This document shows, piece after piece, positions 27,393-37,958 of a DNA stretch of 64,000 bases. The notes beneath the pieces are model-generated. The model did not search any database. It saw only the letters and a list, made by a program, of their open reading frames with translations, and was not told the origin of the DNA. Within the stretch, counting starts at the first letter, position 1, and every line of letters begins with the position of its first letter. The DNA lies in contig NZ_FXTO01000011.1 in assembly GCF_900182725.1 (NCBI RefSeq), positions 1-64,000 of the forward strand, in the 5' to 3' direction. Position numbers and translations under genes: made by a program. The stretch comes from Thalassovita litoralis (lineage in GTDB: Bacteria; Pseudomonadota; Alphaproteobacteria; Rhodobacterales; Rhodobacteraceae).

Positions 27393-27803
27393 ATGGTTTT
27401 GACGGTGGAACAGGCGCAAACCTGTCTGGAGGAGGGCTTTGCCCCGTGGGTGAAGGCGCTGAACCTGACAGTCGAGGAAATAAGCGCGGACCATGCTGTG
27501 CTGTCCATGCCGATCACGGATCAATTGGCACGGATGGGCGGAATCGTATCCGGGCAGGCGCTGGCCGCGATGGCCGATACGTCGATGGTGATTGCCTGTC
27601 TGGGCTCGTTCGGGGAAATGCGCCCCATCGCGACGACCAATCTGGACACACAGTTCTTGCGCCCCGGCACCGGAGAGTGCATTCGCTGCGACGCGCGGAT
27701 CGTGCGGGCCGGAAAGGCGCTGATGTTCTGTCAGGCGACAATGATTGCCCTGCCGATGGACAAGCCAATCGCCACCGCAACCGCAACATTTTACTGCCCC
27801 TGA
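27393..27803 (+). CDS. PaaI-family hotdog thioesterase
   Basis: A 136-residue single hotdog-fold protein. The signature of the PaaI/4-hydroxybenzoyl-CoA thioesterase family is seen as GGIVSGQALAAMADTSM, in which the Asp in AMADT lies in the usual catalytic position, and as T-N-L-D-T-Q-F-L-R-P with the conserved Asn-Leu. It should hydrolyse an acyl- or aryl-CoA in the cytoplasm; the substrate is unknown. AAGGAGG precedes the ATG at 27393. The YdcZ-like gene follows after 13 bases in the same orientation. It is divergent from the cytochrome genes. Confidence 0.82.
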   Translation: MVLTVEQAQTCLEEGFAPWVKALNLTVEEISADHAVLSMPITDQLARMGGIVSGQALAAMADTSMVIACLGSFGEMRPIATTNLDTQFLRPGTGECIRCDARIVRAGKALMFCQATMIALPMDKPIATATATFYCP

Positions 27804-27816
27804 AGGATCAACATAT

Positions 27817-28260
27817 ATGTCCCCCAATACCGCTTATGCCCTGACGATGATGGCCGCCGGGATCGGCATCCCGATTCTGGCCGCGCTGAACGCCCAGCTT
27901 GGGGTGCGGATCGGTTCCCCCGTTGCAGCGGCGGCCATCCTGTTTTGCGTGGCCTTTACCGCCGCCAGCATTGCCGTTCTGCTGCATGGCCCCGCCCCAA
28001 TCGCGCAGGCCGTTCACGCCCCCAAATACCTGTTTCTGGCTGGGCTTCTGGTGCTGTTCTATGTGCTGTCCGTGACCTTTGTCGCGCCGAAGTTCGGCAT
28101 CGGAAACGCGATTTTCTTTGTCCTGCTGGGGCAGTTGATCAGCGCCGCCGTGATCGACCATTTCGGCCTATTCGGCGCACGGCTGAACCCGCTGAGCCTG
28201 AACCGTACCATCGGCATCGCGCTGATGTCCGCCGGGGTCTATATGGCGCAAAAGGCCTAG
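27817..28260 (+). CDS. DMT-superfamily small membrane protein (YdcZ/DUF606)
   Basis: A 147-residue integral membrane protein with five predicted helices, the size of the YdcZ half-transporters that probably work as dimers. The pattern [19 protein letters not shown] in the first loop and [17 protein letters not shown] in the fourth to fifth helix region are typical of the family. Substrate is unknown. AAGGA lies before the ATG at 27817. The 3' end overlaps that of lolD on the other strand by four bases. Confidence 0.8.
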   Translation: MSPNTAYALTMMAAGIGIPILAALNAQLGVRIGSPVAAAAILFCVAFTAASIAVLLHGPAPIAQAVHAPKYLFLAGLLVLFYVLSVTFVAPKFGIGNAIFFVLLGQLISAAVIDHFGLFGARLNPLSLNRTIGIALMSAGVYMAQKA

Positions 28261-28940
28261 ACCGAGGTTAAGACACCTTTATCCATGCGCAGAACGCGAT
28301 CCATCCGGGCGGCTAGGTCCATGTTATGGGTCGCGATCAGCGCCGACAGACCAGTGCCGCGCACCAATCCCATCAACGTGTCAAACACATGGTCCGAGGT
28401 TTCGGGGTCCAGATTGCCGGTCGGTTCATCCGCCAGCAAAAGACGCGGTTCATTCGCCAGCGCCCGGCACAGCGCGACACGTTGCTGTTCCCCCCCGGAC
28501 AGGGCCGCAGGACGGTGATCGGCCCGAGGCTCCACCCCGACACGGCACAGAAGATCAGCAGCGCGGGCCTGCGCCTCGGCCCGTGCAATACCATTGGCCA
28601 GTTGCGGCAGCATCACGTTTTCCAGCGCAGTGAATTCTGGCAGCAAGTGGTGGAACTGATAGACGAATCCGACATCCGACCGCCGCACCGCCGTGCGCTT
28701 GCGATCCGACTGCCCCACCATGTCAGCCCCGCAAATTTTCACGCTGCCTGAATCGGGCGTATCCAGCAGCCCCGCGATATGCAGCAGCGTGGATTTCCCC
28801 GCCCCCGATGGGGCCACCAGCGCCACGATTTCCCCCGGTTGCACAGTCAGGTCAATCGCCTGCAACACCTGCACCGCGTTGGGTTTGCCCATGTTATAGG
28901 TCTTGGCGACCCCCGCCAGTTCCAACACCGGGTTATTCAT
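28257..28940 (-). CDS. lolD: lipoprotein-releasing ABC transporter, ATP-binding subunit LolD
   Basis: A 227-residue ABC ATPase with Walker [10 protein letters not shown] (43-51), signature LSGGEQQR, and Walker [13 protein letters not shown]. Together with the FtsX-type permease gene overlapping it by eight bases it matches the LolD subunit that powers release of outer-membrane lipoproteins to LolA. Related MacB- or FtsE-type ATPases share motifs, but the neighbour is clearly LolC/E-like. Several predicted lipoproteins in this window would be clients of this system. Confidence 0.9.
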   Translation of the reverse strand: MNNPVLELAGVAKTYNMGKPNAVQVLQAIDLTVQPGEIVALVAPSGAGKSTLLHIAGLLDTPDSGSVKICGADMVGQSDRKRTAVRRSDVGFVYQFHHLLPEFTALENVMLPQLANGIARAEAQARAADLLCRVGVEPRADHRPAALSGGEQQRVALCRALANEPRLLLADEPTGNLDPETSDHVFDTLMGLVRGTGLSALIATHNMDLAARMDRVLRMDKGVLTSV

Positions 28941-30225
28941 AGCGAAGGGCCTCCACCGGGTTCATGCGGGCCGCACGGCGGGCCGGGAATATCGTGACGA
29001 CAAAGCTAAGCGACAGTGACAACACCACCGCCGACAGCACATCATTCAGCCGCAGTTGTGCGGGCAGGTTGTAGATACCGCGCACCGATGGGTCCCAAAC
29101 GCCGCCGCCCGCCACATAGTTCACAAAGCTGAAAATCGGGTCGATATAGATGGCGAACAGGCAGCCCAGCACCACACCGAACACGGTGCCGATCACCCCC
29201 GTGAACGCCCCGCAGATAAAGAACACCCGCAGCACCGCGCCTTCGGTCAGGCCCATTGTGCGCAGGATGCCAATGTCGCGGCCCTTGTTTTTCACCAGCA
29301 TGATCAGCCCCGACACGATGTTCATGGACGCGATCAGCACAAGGATCGACAGGATCACGAACATCACGTTATCCTCGATGTCCAGGGCGCGCAGGAAGCC
29401 GCCGGACGCATCCCGCCATGTCCAGATTTGCCCACGTTCCCCGCTGGCTTGCAGCAGGTTCAGCGCCATCGCGTCCACCTTTTCGGGATTGGCAACCATC
29501 ACTTCCAGCTCATCCGCCACGCCCTCGCGGTTGAAAAAGCTCTGTGCCGCGGCGAATGGCATATAAACCCGTGTGCGATCAATATCATAGCGCCCGGCAG
29601 TGAACACATAGACCACCTCATAGGCCACCACGCGCGGACTGGTGCCAAAGGCGGTTTTGACGCCATTGGGCGAGATCAGTTTCACCTTATCCCCGATGCT
29701 GACACCCAGTTCCCGCGCCACGCCCGAACCAATGGCAATCCCGTCGTTGAAATAGTCCAGCGTCCCGGCGTAATCGTCAGGATGGGCCACGCGAGGAATG
29801 GTTTTCAGATCGTCTAGGGCGATGCCGAACACCTCGACCCCGGCGTTGCGGTCACGGGCGTTGGCCATCACCTGCCCTTTGACCAGCGGGGCCACGCGGG
29901 TCACGCCCGGCACCGTACGCAGGGTTTCCGCAACATCCGCATAATCGGCAAAGGTCCGATCAATCTGCCCCGTCTGCGGGTCCACCCGGCCGATATTGTA
30001 AACGGTGACATGGGCGTTGGCCCCAAGGATCGTGTCCACGAATTCCGCCCGAAACCCCGAACGCACCGCCAGCGTGGCGATCAGCGCGAACACTGCCAAC
30101 GTGATGCCGATCAGGCTGATCCATGTCATCACGCTGACCCCGCCCTCGGCCCGGCGGGCACGCAGGTAACGCCACGCGATCATCCATTCAAAACGCGCAA
30201 ATGGCGCGGTGGAGTTGGTCATCAT
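28933..30225 (-). CDS. lolC: lipoprotein-releasing ABC transporter permease (LolC/LolE-type)
   Basis: A 430-residue permease with an N-terminal helix after [14 protein letters not shown], a large periplasmic domain (residues about 50-270), and three C-terminal helices ([43 protein letters not shown] and [18 protein letters not shown]), the FtsX layout. The end [17 protein letters not shown] is the conserved Lol permease tail. A single LolC/E-like protein is common in alphaproteobacteria, where it probably forms a homodimer. AGGGG precedes two adjacent ATG codons. It follows proS and is upstream of lolD. Confidence 0.88.
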   Translation of the reverse strand: MMTNSTAPFARFEWMIAWRYLRARRAEGGVSVMTWISLIGITLAVFALIATLAVRSGFRAEFVDTILGANAHVTVYNIGRVDPQTGQIDRTFADYADVAETLRTVPGVTRVAPLVKGQVMANARDRNAGVEVFGIALDDLKTIPRVAHPDDYAGTLDYFNDGIAIGSGVARELGVSIGDKVKLISPNGVKTAFGTSPRVVAYEVVYVFTAGRYDIDRTRVYMPFAAAQSFFNREGVADELEVMVANPEKVDAMALNLLQASGERGQIWTWRDASGGFLRALDIEDNVMFVILSILVLIASMNIVSGLIMLVKNKGRDIGILRTMGLTEGAVLRVFFICGAFTGVIGTVFGVVLGCLFAIYIDPIFSFVNYVAGGGVWDPSVRGIYNLPAQLRLNDVLSAVVLSLSLSFVVTIFPARRAARMNPVEALRYE

Positions 30226-30353
30226 CGGCCCCTAACATCTGCCTGCCCCCGTAGTGGGCGAGCCAATGCGCAACGTCAAGTCATGCCTGCGGAACCCCGC
30301 CGAACACGGACCGGACCGCGCAGGGTATAAAGGCGAACCGCCCCCAACGCCGT

Positions 30354-30396
30354 GCGGGCGGAGGGGGCGGGATTGAGTATTTATTGCAAGATGAAA
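30354..30396 (+). repeat. dispersed intergenic repeat, copy B
   Basis: Core GAGTATTT-ATT-GCAAGATGAAA at 30375-30396, 15 bases beyond the proS stop on the opposite strand, preceded by the same G/C-rich flank as copy A. The flank can fold: CCGCCCCC (30339-30346) pairs with GGGGGCGG (30363-30370). It is the only feature in the 185-base gap between lolC and proS. Confidence 0.8.
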
Positions 30397-30410
30397 GGCG
30401 CGAATGCGTC

Positions 30411-31763
30411 TTACAGGCCGCGCACCATGTGGCCCGCGTAGATTTGCGCAATCTTTTCCACCGCCTGTTCGGGTGGCAGTTCCTCGGATGCGCCAGTGCG
30501 GCGGCAGGTCAGTTCGACCACGCCGTTTTTCAACCCGCGCGGGCCAACGGTAATGCGCCACGGCAGGCCGATCAGGTCCATCGTGGCGAATTTACCGCCA
30601 GCGCGTTCGTTGCGGTCATCATACAGCGGGTCCAGCCCCAGCGCGGTGAAGCTGTCATACAGCGCCTCACAGGCGGCGTCGGCTTCGGCATCGCCCTGTT
30701 TCAGGTTGACGATACCAACATGGAACGGAGTCACGCCTTCGGGCCAGATGATACCATTTTCGTCATGGCTGGCCTCGATGATGGCACCGATCAGGCGGGA
30801 AACGCCGATACCGTGGCTGCCCATGTGAACCGGAACCGGCTTGCCATCCGGGCCTTGGACGGTGGCGCCCATCGGTTCGGAATATTTGGTGCCAAAGTAG
30901 AAGATCTGCCCAACTTCGATCCCGCGGGCGCTGCGGCGGCGCTCTTCTGGGATGGCGTTGAAAATCGCCTCGTCATGGGTTTCGTCGGTGCGGGCATAAA
31001 GCGCGGTGAATTCTTCCATGATCGCCTGACACTGGGCCTTGTCGTCATAGTTGATGTCACGTTCGCCCAGACGAATATCGGTAACGGCGCTGTCATAGAA
31101 CACTTCGGATTCGCCGGTATCGGCCAGCACAAGGAATTCGTGGGTATCGTCGCCACCGATGGGACCGGAATCAGCCCGCATCGGGATTGCCTGAAGCCCC
31201 ATACGTTCATAGGTGCGCAGATAGCTGACCAAATGGCGGTTATAGGCGTGCAGCGCGTCTTCCTTGGTCAGGTCGAAATTGTAGCCGTCCTTCATATAGA
31301 ATTCGCGGCCCCGCATCACGCCGAACCGGGGGCGTACCTCGTCCCGGAATTTCCACTGGATATGATAGAGCGTCAGCGGCAGGTCTTTGTAGCTGCCGAC
31401 ATGGCTGCGGAAAATATCCGTGATCATTTCCTCGTTCGTGGGACCGTACAGCATATCGCGGCCATGCCGGTCGCTGATCCGCAGCATTTCTTCGCCGTAA
31501 TCATCATAGCGCCCGGATTCGCGCCACAGGTCCGCCGATTGCAGCGTAGGCATCAGCATCGGGATATGGCCCGCGCGCATCTGTTCTTCGTGAACGATGT
31601 TTTCCAGCTTGCGCAGCACCTTGAAGCCCATCGGCAACCAGGAATAAATCCCGGCGGACTGTTGCTTGATCATGCCCGCGCGCAACATCAGGCGATGGCT
31701 GACGATCTGCGCCTCGGACGGGTTTTCTTTGAGAACAGGCAGGAAATAGCGCGACAAACGCAT
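30411..31763 (-). CDS. proS: prolyl-tRNA synthetase (short alphaproteobacterial type)
   Basis: Charges tRNA-Pro with proline. The 450-residue protein is the short bacterial form that lacks the inserted editing domain, as usual in alphaproteobacteria. Class II motifs are visible: motif 2 in [29 protein letters not shown] and motif 3 in [18 protein letters not shown]. The C-terminal anticodon-binding domain includes [26 protein letters not shown]. The ATG at 31763 follows AAAGGGG; the open frame continues upstream to 32495 but is antisense to the next gene and not coding. Confidence 0.95.
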   Translation of the reverse strand: MRLSRYFLPVLKENPSEAQIVSHRLMLRAGMIKQQSAGIYSWLPMGFKVLRKLENIVHEEQMRAGHIPMLMPTLQSADLWRESGRYDDYGEEMLRISDRHGRDMLYGPTNEEMITDIFRSHVGSYKDLPLTLYHIQWKFRDEVRPRFGVMRGREFYMKDGYNFDLTKEDALHAYNRHLVSYLRTYERMGLQAIPMRADSGPIGGDDTHEFLVLADTGESEVFYDSAVTDIRLGERDINYDDKAQCQAIMEEFTALYARTDETHDEAIFNAIPEERRRSARGIEVGQIFYFGTKYSEPMGATVQGPDGKPVPVHMGSHGIGVSRLIGAIIEASHDENGIIWPEGVTPFHVGIVNLKQGDAEADAACEALYDSFTALGLDPLYDDRNERAGGKFATMDLIGLPWRITVGPRGLKNGVVELTCRRTGASEELPPEQAVEKIAQIYAGHMVRGL

Positions 31764-31925
31764 GGAAGGACCCCTTTGGGATGTTTGGGTATTTGTATCG
31801 GGGTTTAGTGAAGGATCGCGCCTCAGACAAGCCACCCATGCGTATCGTTCCGCCCATCGTGACAAACAGGGTTGCGAAATCGCCCCATAACCCCGACATA
31901 ATGCCTCAAACATGCAGGAGCGCAC

Positions 31926-32993
31926 ATGGCATTGCCAGTCAGGGAACAGGTGAAATACTGGGGCGTCGCGGCGGCGGTCTTTATGATCGTGCTGTGGTAT
32001 CTGGGCAATGTGATCCTGCCCTTTGTGCTGGGCGGGGCGGTGGCGTATTTTCTGGACCCGGTTGCCGACCGGCTGGAAAAGATGGGGGCGTCGCGGGCGC
32101 TGGCCACGGCCATCATTACCATCGTGGCTGTGGTGATCTTTATCATTCTGGCGCTGCTGGTGCTGCCAACGCTGGTTCAGCAATCGCTGGCGCTGTTTGA
32201 ATTCGCCCCCAAACTGTTCGAGGATTTGCGCGCCTTCCTGACCACGCATTTCCCATCGGTTCTGGATAACACCTCGGCGCTGCATCAATCGCTGAAAACC
32301 GTGGGCGAAACCATCCAGTCCAAGGGCGGGGAATTGTTGCAGGCGGTATTCAGTTCCGCGATGTCGATCATCAACGTGGTTATGCTGCTGGTGATCGTGC
32401 CGGTGGTGGCCTTTTACCTGCTGTATGACTGGGACAACATGATTGCAAAGATCGACGATCTGTTGCCGCGCGATCATGCGCCGATCATCAGGCAACTGGC
32501 GTCAGAGATTGACAAGACACTGGCCAGCTTCATCCGGGGGATGGGAACCGTTTGTCTGGTGCTGGGCACCTATTATGCCGTGGCGCTGATGCTGGTGGGG
32601 CTGCAATTCGGGATGGTTGTGGGGTTTGTCGCCGGTGCGCTGACCTTTATCCCATATGTGGGGGCCTTTGTGGGCGGGGCTTTGGCGATCGGGCTGGGCC
32701 TGTTCCAGTTCTGGGGCGAATGGCTGTCCCTTGGGCTGGTTGCCGGGGTTTTCGTTCTGGGACAAGTGATCGAAGGCAACGTGCTGACCCCGAAACTGGT
32801 GGGCAGTTCGGTGGGGCTGCACCCTGTTTGGCTGATTTTCTCGCTGTCGGTCTTTGGCACCTTGTTTGGCTTTGTCGGGATGCTGGTTGCCGTGCCTGTC
32901 GCCGCTGCGCTGGGGGTGATTGCCCGTTTCCTGATTGCCAACTACAAAGAAGGCCGCCTGTACAAAGGCCTGTCAGGAATGCCGAAAGACTGA
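31926..32993 (+). CDS. AI-2E-family (PerM/TqsA-like) transporter
   Basis: A 355-residue inner-membrane protein with two N-terminal helices ([41 protein letters not shown]), a periplasmic helical region (residues about 75-140), and five C-terminal helices. Conserved pieces are LAYFLDPV-like, YDWD before the fourth helix, and [23 protein letters not shown] in its family form [12 protein letters not shown]. Some members move sodium or peptides rather than autoinducer-2, so the substrate is open. Its stop overlaps the hda start by one base (TGATG). Confidence 0.85.
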   Translation: MALPVREQVKYWGVAAAVFMIVLWYLGNVILPFVLGGAVAYFLDPVADRLEKMGASRALATAIITIVAVVIFIILALLVLPTLVQQSLALFEFAPKLFEDLRAFLTTHFPSVLDNTSALHQSLKTVGETIQSKGGELLQAVFSSAMSIINVVMLLVIVPVVAFYLLYDWDNMIAKIDDLLPRDHAPIIRQLASEIDKTLASFIRGMGTVCLVLGTYYAVALMLVGLQFGMVVGFVAGALTFIPYVGAFVGGALAIGLGLFQFWGEWLSLGLVAGVFVLGQVIEGNVLTPKLVGSSVGLHPVWLIFSLSVFGTLFGFVGMLVAVPVAAALGVIARFLIANYKEGRLYKGLSGMPKD

Positions 32994-33694
32994 TGACCAC
33001 ACAACTAAGCTTTGATCTGCCCGTGCGCCCGGCGCTGGGGCGCGAAGATTTCTTTGTTTCGCCCGCCAATGCCTTTGCGGTGGCGATGATTGAAAACTGG
33101 CGGCACTGGGCCGGGCGCAAGCTGGCGCTGATCGGCCCGGCGGGATCGGGGAAAACCCATCTGGCCCATGTCTGGGCTGCCGCTGTACAGGCGCGGATCG
33201 TTCGGGCGGTTGATCTGACCGAAGCGGATATTCCCGATCTGGCCCGCACCCCGATTGTGGTCGAAGACATCCCAGCCATCGCCGGACACCCCGAGGCCGA
33301 AAAGGCGCTGTTCCATCTGCATAATCTGGTTCTGGCCGAAGGGCATTCCCTGCTGGTGACAGCGGATAAACCCGTGCTTGCGTGGGGGCTGCGCCTGCCC
33401 GATCTGCTGAGCCGGATGCAGGGAACGCAGGCCGCAACACTGGACCAGCCGGACGATCAATTGCTGGCCGCCATCATCGCCAAAATGTTCGCGGATCGGC
33501 AGGTTGCCCCCACCGCCGGAACCATCCCCTATATGGTGCTGCATATGGAACGCAGCTTTGATGCCGCGCGTGATCTGGTGACGCGAATCGACCGCGCCGC
33601 GCTGGACGGGAAACGCCCGGTCAACCGGGGGCTGGCGGCTGATATTATGGCGCAAACGCCGATGCTGCCCTATCTGGACAATCTTGACCCGTAG
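32993..33694 (+). CDS. hdaA: Hda-type DnaA regulatory protein (HdaA)
   Basis: A 233-residue AAA+ protein homologous to DnaA domain III, which with the sliding clamp stimulates ATP hydrolysis by DnaA and prevents re-initiation. The start QLSFDLPVRP resembles the clamp-binding motif (QLxLPL) of Hda. Walker A is GPAGSGKTHLA (residues about 47-57); the sensor region contains R-L-P-D-L-L-S-R-M and the Arg-rich C-terminal helix. In alphaproteobacteria the protein is called HdaA. It lies in the stable order permease-hdaA-ppk1-ppx known from related genomes. Confidence 0.87.
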   Translation: MTTQLSFDLPVRPALGREDFFVSPANAFAVAMIENWRHWAGRKLALIGPAGSGKTHLAHVWAAAVQARIVRAVDLTEADIPDLARTPIVVEDIPAIAGHPEAEKALFHLHNLVLAEGHSLLVTADKPVLAWGLRLPDLLSRMQGTQAATLDQPDDQLLAAIIAKMFADRQVAPTAGTIPYMVLHMERSFDAARDLVTRIDRAALDGKRPVNRGLAADIMAQTPMLPYLDNLDP

Positions 33695-33744
33695 GCGCAG
33701 TCTGGTGTCATGAACGCGTCACACCAAATCAGCATAAGCCCGTT

Positions 33745-35919
33745 ATGAAAAACGCAGATTTCCTTACGGCACCCTTTGCCGCCCCCATCGAATTGCCCGA
33801 ACTGGACCCCACCGGACCGGGCCGTTTCTATAACCGTGAACTTAGTTGGCTGGGCTTCAACTGGCGTGTGCTGGAAGAAGCCGAAAACAAACGCGTCCCC
33901 CTGCTGGAACGGGTGCGTTTCGTTTCCATTTCGGCCACCAATCTGGATGAGTTTTACACGGTCCGCGTGGCGGGTCTGCGCGAACTGGCCCGCGAAGGCA
34001 ACATGAGCCCGGCTCAGGACGGGCTGAACCCGCTGGAGCAACTGGCGCTGATCAACGAAGACGCCCGCCGCCTAATGGATGCCCAGCAGCGGATTTTCAA
34101 CGATCTGCGGCAGGAAATGACCGAACAGCGGATCGACATTCTGACCCGCAACGACATCCCCGAAGCGGCCAAGCCCTTCTTGTTGGATACGTTCCTGAAC
34201 CACGTTTTCCCGGTTCTGTCACCGCTGGCCGTTGACCCGGCCCACCCGTTCCCGTTCATCCCAAACACCGGGTTCTGTCTGGCGCTGCAACTGGAACGCC
34301 GCCGGGACAAGCGGATGCTGATGGTGCTGCTGCCCATTCCGCAGCAGATCAACCGCTTTGTGGAACTGCCCGGAAACGACGACCGCCACCGTTTTCTGCC
34401 ACTGGAAGAGCTGTTGCTGCTGTTCATCGACAAACAATTCCCCGGCTACCGGATGCAGGGGCATTGTACCTTCCGCGTGCTGCGCGACAGCGATCTGGAG
34501 GTCGAAGAAGAAGCCGAGGATCTGGTGCGCGAATTTGAAACCGCGCTGAAACGCCGCCGCCGTGGCGAAGTGGTTCGGATGAAAATCTCAGCCGGGGCGC
34601 CGGATGAATTGCAATCCGTGATCATGCGCGAACTGCATGTGACCCCGGCGGAAATCGTGGAAATTGACGGCATGATCGGCATTGCCGACGTCAAGGAACT
34701 GGTGCTGGATGCCCGCCCTGATCTGCTGTGGCCCAGCTTTGCCCCACGCGTCCCGGAACGGGTGCAGGACCATGACGGCGACATGTTCGCCGCCATCAAA
34801 CAAAAGGACATGTTGCTGCACCACCCCTATGAAACCTTCGATATGGTGGTGCGCTTCCTACAACAGGCCGCGCGTGATCCCGATGTGGTGGCGATCAAAC
34901 AGACGCTTTACCGGACCTCGAAAAATTCGCCCATTGTCGAGGCACTGTGCGAAGCTGCCGAAGACGGCAAATCCGTCACCGCGCTGGTGGAACTGAAAGC
35001 CCGCTTTGACGAAGCCGCTAATATCCGCCAGTCCCGTCGGCTGGAACGGTCCGGGGCACATGTGGTTTACGGGTTCGTGGACCTGAAAACCCACGCCAAG
35101 ATTTCCACCGTGGTCCGCCGCGAAGGGGACAAGCTGGTGACATATACCCATTACGGCACCGGCAACTATCACCCGATCACGGCCCGCATTTATACCGACC
35201 TGTCGTTCTTTACCTGTGACGATGCGCTGGGGCGCGATGCGACCAAGGTATTCAACTACCTGTCGGGCTATGTCGAACCCGAAGGGCTGGAAAATCTGGC
35301 GATCTCTCCGACCGGGCTGAAACCGCGCTTGTTAGAAGGCTTCGCGCAAGAGGCCGAACATGCCCGCGCCGGACGCCCGGCGGAAATCTGGGCCAAGATG
35401 AACTCGCTGATCGACCCGGAAATCATCGACGGGCTTTATGCCGCGTCACAGGCCGGGGTAAAAATCAGCCTTGTGATCCGTGGCATTTGCGGGGTGCGAC
35501 CGGGGGTCAAAGGACTGTCGGAAAATATCCGTGTCAAATCCATCGTGGGCCGTTTTCTGGAACATTCCCGCATTGTTTGCTTTGGCAACGGTCAGGGTTT
35601 GCCCAGTAAAAAGGCACGGGTGTATATTTCGTCGGCGGACTGGATGGGGCGGAACCTGAACCGCCGGGTGGAAACGCTGGTGGAGATCAACAACCCCACG
35701 GTCAAGGCACAGATCGTCAGTCAGATCATGGCCGCAAATATGGCAGACACCGCCCAAAGCTGGGTCATGGCCCCCGATGGCCATTTCGACCGGGCCATCT
35801 TGGAAGAAGGCGAATTTGCCTTTAATTGCCACAGGTTCTTTATGGAATACCCATCCCTGTCCGGTCGCGGGTCGGCTGGGGCCAAGGACGTTCCGAAGTT
35901 GACCCATACGGATGATTGA
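33745..35919 (+). CDS. ppk1: polyphosphate kinase 1
   Basis: Synthesises polyphosphate from ATP at the membrane. The 724-residue length is normal. The family starts with RFYNRELSWLGFNWRVLEEA. The autophosphorylated His is His450 in KTHAKIST and the second active-site His is His607 in FLEHSRIVCFGNG, both in phospholipase-D-like domains. It is separated by 51 bases from ppx, the enzyme that degrades its product, and both are in the same direction, a classic pair. The N-terminus contains a run of acidic and Pro residues. Confidence 0.95.
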   Translation: MKNADFLTAPFAAPIELPELDPTGPGRFYNRELSWLGFNWRVLEEAENKRVPLLERVRFVSISATNLDEFYTVRVAGLRELAREGNMSPAQDGLNPLEQLALINEDARRLMDAQQRIFNDLRQEMTEQRIDILTRNDIPEAAKPFLLDTFLNHVFPVLSPLAVDPAHPFPFIPNTGFCLALQLERRRDKRMLMVLLPIPQQINRFVELPGNDDRHRFLPLEELLLLFIDKQFPGYRMQGHCTFRVLRDSDLEVEEEAEDLVREFETALKRRRRGEVVRMKISAGAPDELQSVIMRELHVTPAEIVEIDGMIGIADVKELVLDARPDLLWPSFAPRVPERVQDHDGDMFAAIKQKDMLLHHPYETFDMVVRFLQQAARDPDVVAIKQTLYRTSKNSPIVEALCEAAEDGKSVTALVELKARFDEAANIRQSRRLERSGAHVVYGFVDLKTHAKISTVVRREGDKLVTYTHYGTGNYHPITARIYTDLSFFTCDDALGRDATKVFNYLSGYVEPEGLENLAISPTGLKPRLLEGFAQEAEHARAGRPAEIWAKMNSLIDPEIIDGLYAASQAGVKISLVIRGICGVRPGVKGLSENIRVKSIVGRFLEHSRIVCFGNGQGLPSKKARVYISSADWMGRNLNRRVETLVEINNPTVKAQIVSQIMAANMADTAQSWVMAPDGHFDRAILEEGEFAFNCHRFFMEYPSLSGRGSAGAKDVPKLTHTDD

Positions 35920-35970
35920 CCTATCTCCCGGCCCTAACGCATTGTTGGGCCGGAAGCACAGGAAAAGGCA

Positions 35971-37518
35971 ATGATGGACGACACCACCCTTCCCCAGACA
36001 ACCGACTGGGGGCCATTCGGGCGCCCGTTGTTCAATGACCCATCCTCGAAAGCCCTGTCACGGGTTGGCGTGGTTGATGTCGGGTCGAACTCGGTCCGGT
36101 TGGTTGTGTTCGATGGGGCGGCCCGCAGCCCGGCCTATTTCTATAACGAAAAAATCATGTGTGCCTTGGGCGAAGGCCTGTCTGAAACCGGCCACCTGAA
36201 CCCCGAAGGCCGCGTTCGCGCCATATCCGCCCTGCATCGGTTTCAAAAACTGGCCGCTGGTCTGGGCATTCTGCCCCTGACCGCCGTGGCCACCGCCGCC
36301 GTGCGCGAAGCCAGCGATGGCGCGGCATTCGTGGCACAGGTCGAACAGGAAACCGGGCTGAAAATCCACGTCATCGACGGCAAGGAAGAAGCCCGTCTGT
36401 CTGCACAGGGTGTTTTGCTGGGTTGGCCCGCCTCTTACGGGTTGGTGTGTGACATTGGCGGATCGTCTATGGAACTGGCCGAAATCGGCGGCGGTCAGGT
36501 GGGGCGGCGCGTCACCTCGGCCCTTGGTCCGCTAAAGCTGCGCACCCTGCCCGGTGGCAAAAAAGCCCGCAAGGACTACATCCGCGAAACCGTGGCCCAA
36601 CTGGCCGAAACGATGGGTCAGCAACGCAATCGCCTGTTTCTGGTGGGTGGGTCGTGGCGTGCCATCGCCCGCATCGACATGGAGCGGCGCAATTACCCGC
36701 TGCATGTGCTGCACGAATACCGGATGAATTCCAAATCCATCGACGCCACGATCCGCTATATCGCGGAAAACGATCCGGCGGACCTGCGTGCGCGGTGCGG
36801 GGTGTCATCGTCCCGTATGGCGCTGGTCCCCTATGCCGCCGAAGTCCTGCGCGAAGTGGTGCGCACCTTTCACCCGCATGACATCGCCATTTCCAGCTAT
36901 GGTATCCGCGAAGGCATGTTGTACGAACAGATGCCGCAACAATTGCGCGACCGCGACCCGCTGATTGAATCGTGCTATTTCGCAGAAGCCAAGGATGCCC
37001 GCATTCCCGGCTTTGGCAAGCTGCTGTATCAATTCGTGCGCCCGCTGTTCAATTCCGCCCCGCTGGAACGCCGCCGCCTGATCAAGGCCGCCTGCCTGCT
37101 GCACGATGTCAGTTGGCGCGCGCATCCCGATTATCGCGCCGAAGATTGTTTCGACAACGCCACCCGCGCCAATCTGGGCGGGCTGAAACATTCCGAACGG
37201 GTGTTTCTGGGGCTTGCCCTGCTGCACCGCTATAAAAACTCGCGTTCAGGCACATCATTCGAGAAGATTTTTGGGCTGGTCGACGAGCGCACCCAAAAAC
37301 AGGCCGAAATTCTGGGCAAGGCCATGCGGTTCGGCGCGATGCTGTGGCTGCAAAAGGAACAGCCATTCGGGGAACTGGAATGGCACCCCAAGAAAAAGCA
37401 CCTGACGCTGATCCTGACCGCCGACGCCGCCCCGCTGTATGGCGAAGTCGCCGCGTCGCGGTTTCAATCGCTGGCAAATGCCTTGGGTGCAGATTCCGAG
37501 GTGCGGATCAAAGGTTAA
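35971..37518 (+). CDS. ppx: exopolyphosphatase / guanosine pentaphosphate phosphohydrolase (Ppx/GppA)
   Basis: Removes terminal phosphates from polyphosphate or converts pppGpp to ppGpp. The 515-residue protein has the ASKHA fold: DVGSNSVRLVVFDG (phosphate 1 loop), VCDIGGSSMELAEI (phosphate 2 loop), and catalytic Glu in TAAVREASDGAAFVAQVEQETG. The C-terminal half is an HD-like helical domain (LIKAACLLHDVSWRAHPDYR). AAAAGG precedes the ATG at 35971. Pairing with ppk1 favours polyphosphate as substrate. Its stop overlaps the stop of the next gene on the opposite strand by four bases. Confidence 0.92.
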   Translation: MMDDTTLPQTTDWGPFGRPLFNDPSSKALSRVGVVDVGSNSVRLVVFDGAARSPAYFYNEKIMCALGEGLSETGHLNPEGRVRAISALHRFQKLAAGLGILPLTAVATAAVREASDGAAFVAQVEQETGLKIHVIDGKEEARLSAQGVLLGWPASYGLVCDIGGSSMELAEIGGGQVGRRVTSALGPLKLRTLPGGKKARKDYIRETVAQLAETMGQQRNRLFLVGGSWRAIARIDMERRNYPLHVLHEYRMNSKSIDATIRYIAENDPADLRARCGVSSSRMALVPYAAEVLREVVRTFHPHDIAISSYGIREGMLYEQMPQQLRDRDPLIESCYFAEAKDARIPGFGKLLYQFVRPLFNSAPLERRRLIKAACLLHDVSWRAHPDYRAEDCFDNATRANLGGLKHSERVFLGLALLHRYKNSRSGTSFEKIFGLVDERTQKQAEILGKAMRFGAMLWLQKEQPFGELEWHPKKKHLTLILTADAAPLYGEVAASRFQSLANALGADSEVRIKG

Positions 37519-37892
37519 AGCTCGACCTCGCCTTTATCGGCGTTGTCGGTCGGGGCTTCGGGGGTGGGTTCCGCCGGTTGCTTGCGCCGCATGATGATAT
37601 CCCCGTTCGGAAGCAATTCCGGCGGGTGATACAGTGTCAGATCATCGACCTTTTTCAACACATCGGCCAACGCCGGTCCCATTTCGCGCACGAATTGGCG
37701 CATTGCGGGTTCCATCGTTTCGGCAAAGCTTTTCAGGTCATCCATCGCAGGTTCCATTTCCTGCATGATGCCCTTGAAAAACAGCTTTGCGCCTTCTTCC
37801 ATCAGGGAAAACCCTTCGTCGTCCTTGTCCTGCGCCAAAACCGGCGCGGCGCTCAGACAAACGACAAAAATGGGGGCAATGATCCGTTTCAT
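37515..37892 (-). CDS. exported small protein of unknown function
   Basis: A 125-residue protein with a signal peptide (MKRIIAPIFVVCLSAAPVLA, cleaved before QDKDD) and a helical, acidic mature part with spaced Met residues (MEEGAKLFFKGIMQEMEPAMDDLKSFAETMEPAMRQFVREMGPALADVLKKV). It ends in HPPELLPNGDIIMRRK and a Pro/acidic tail. This layout is common in Rhodobacteraceae as an unnamed periplasmic protein next to ppx. No Walker or metal motif is seen. The ATG at 37892 has a weak ribosome site. It converges with ppx with a four-base overlap of stops. Confidence 0.7.
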   Translation of the reverse strand: MKRIIAPIFVVCLSAAPVLAQDKDDEGFSLMEEGAKLFFKGIMQEMEPAMDDLKSFAETMEPAMRQFVREMGPALADVLKKVDDLTLYHPPELLPNGDIIMRRKQPAEPTPEAPTDNADKGEVEL

Positions 37893-37958
37893 ACCGCTTA
37901 ATATAGCGCATTCGCGTGACAGTTTTAGGGGGAACAACGCCGAAAGCGCAAATTCCGC

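Noticed and set aside
31926-32993. Quorum-sensing (AI-2) export
   Set aside because: The AI-2E family name is historic. No luxS or other quorum genes are nearby and many members transport other solutes.
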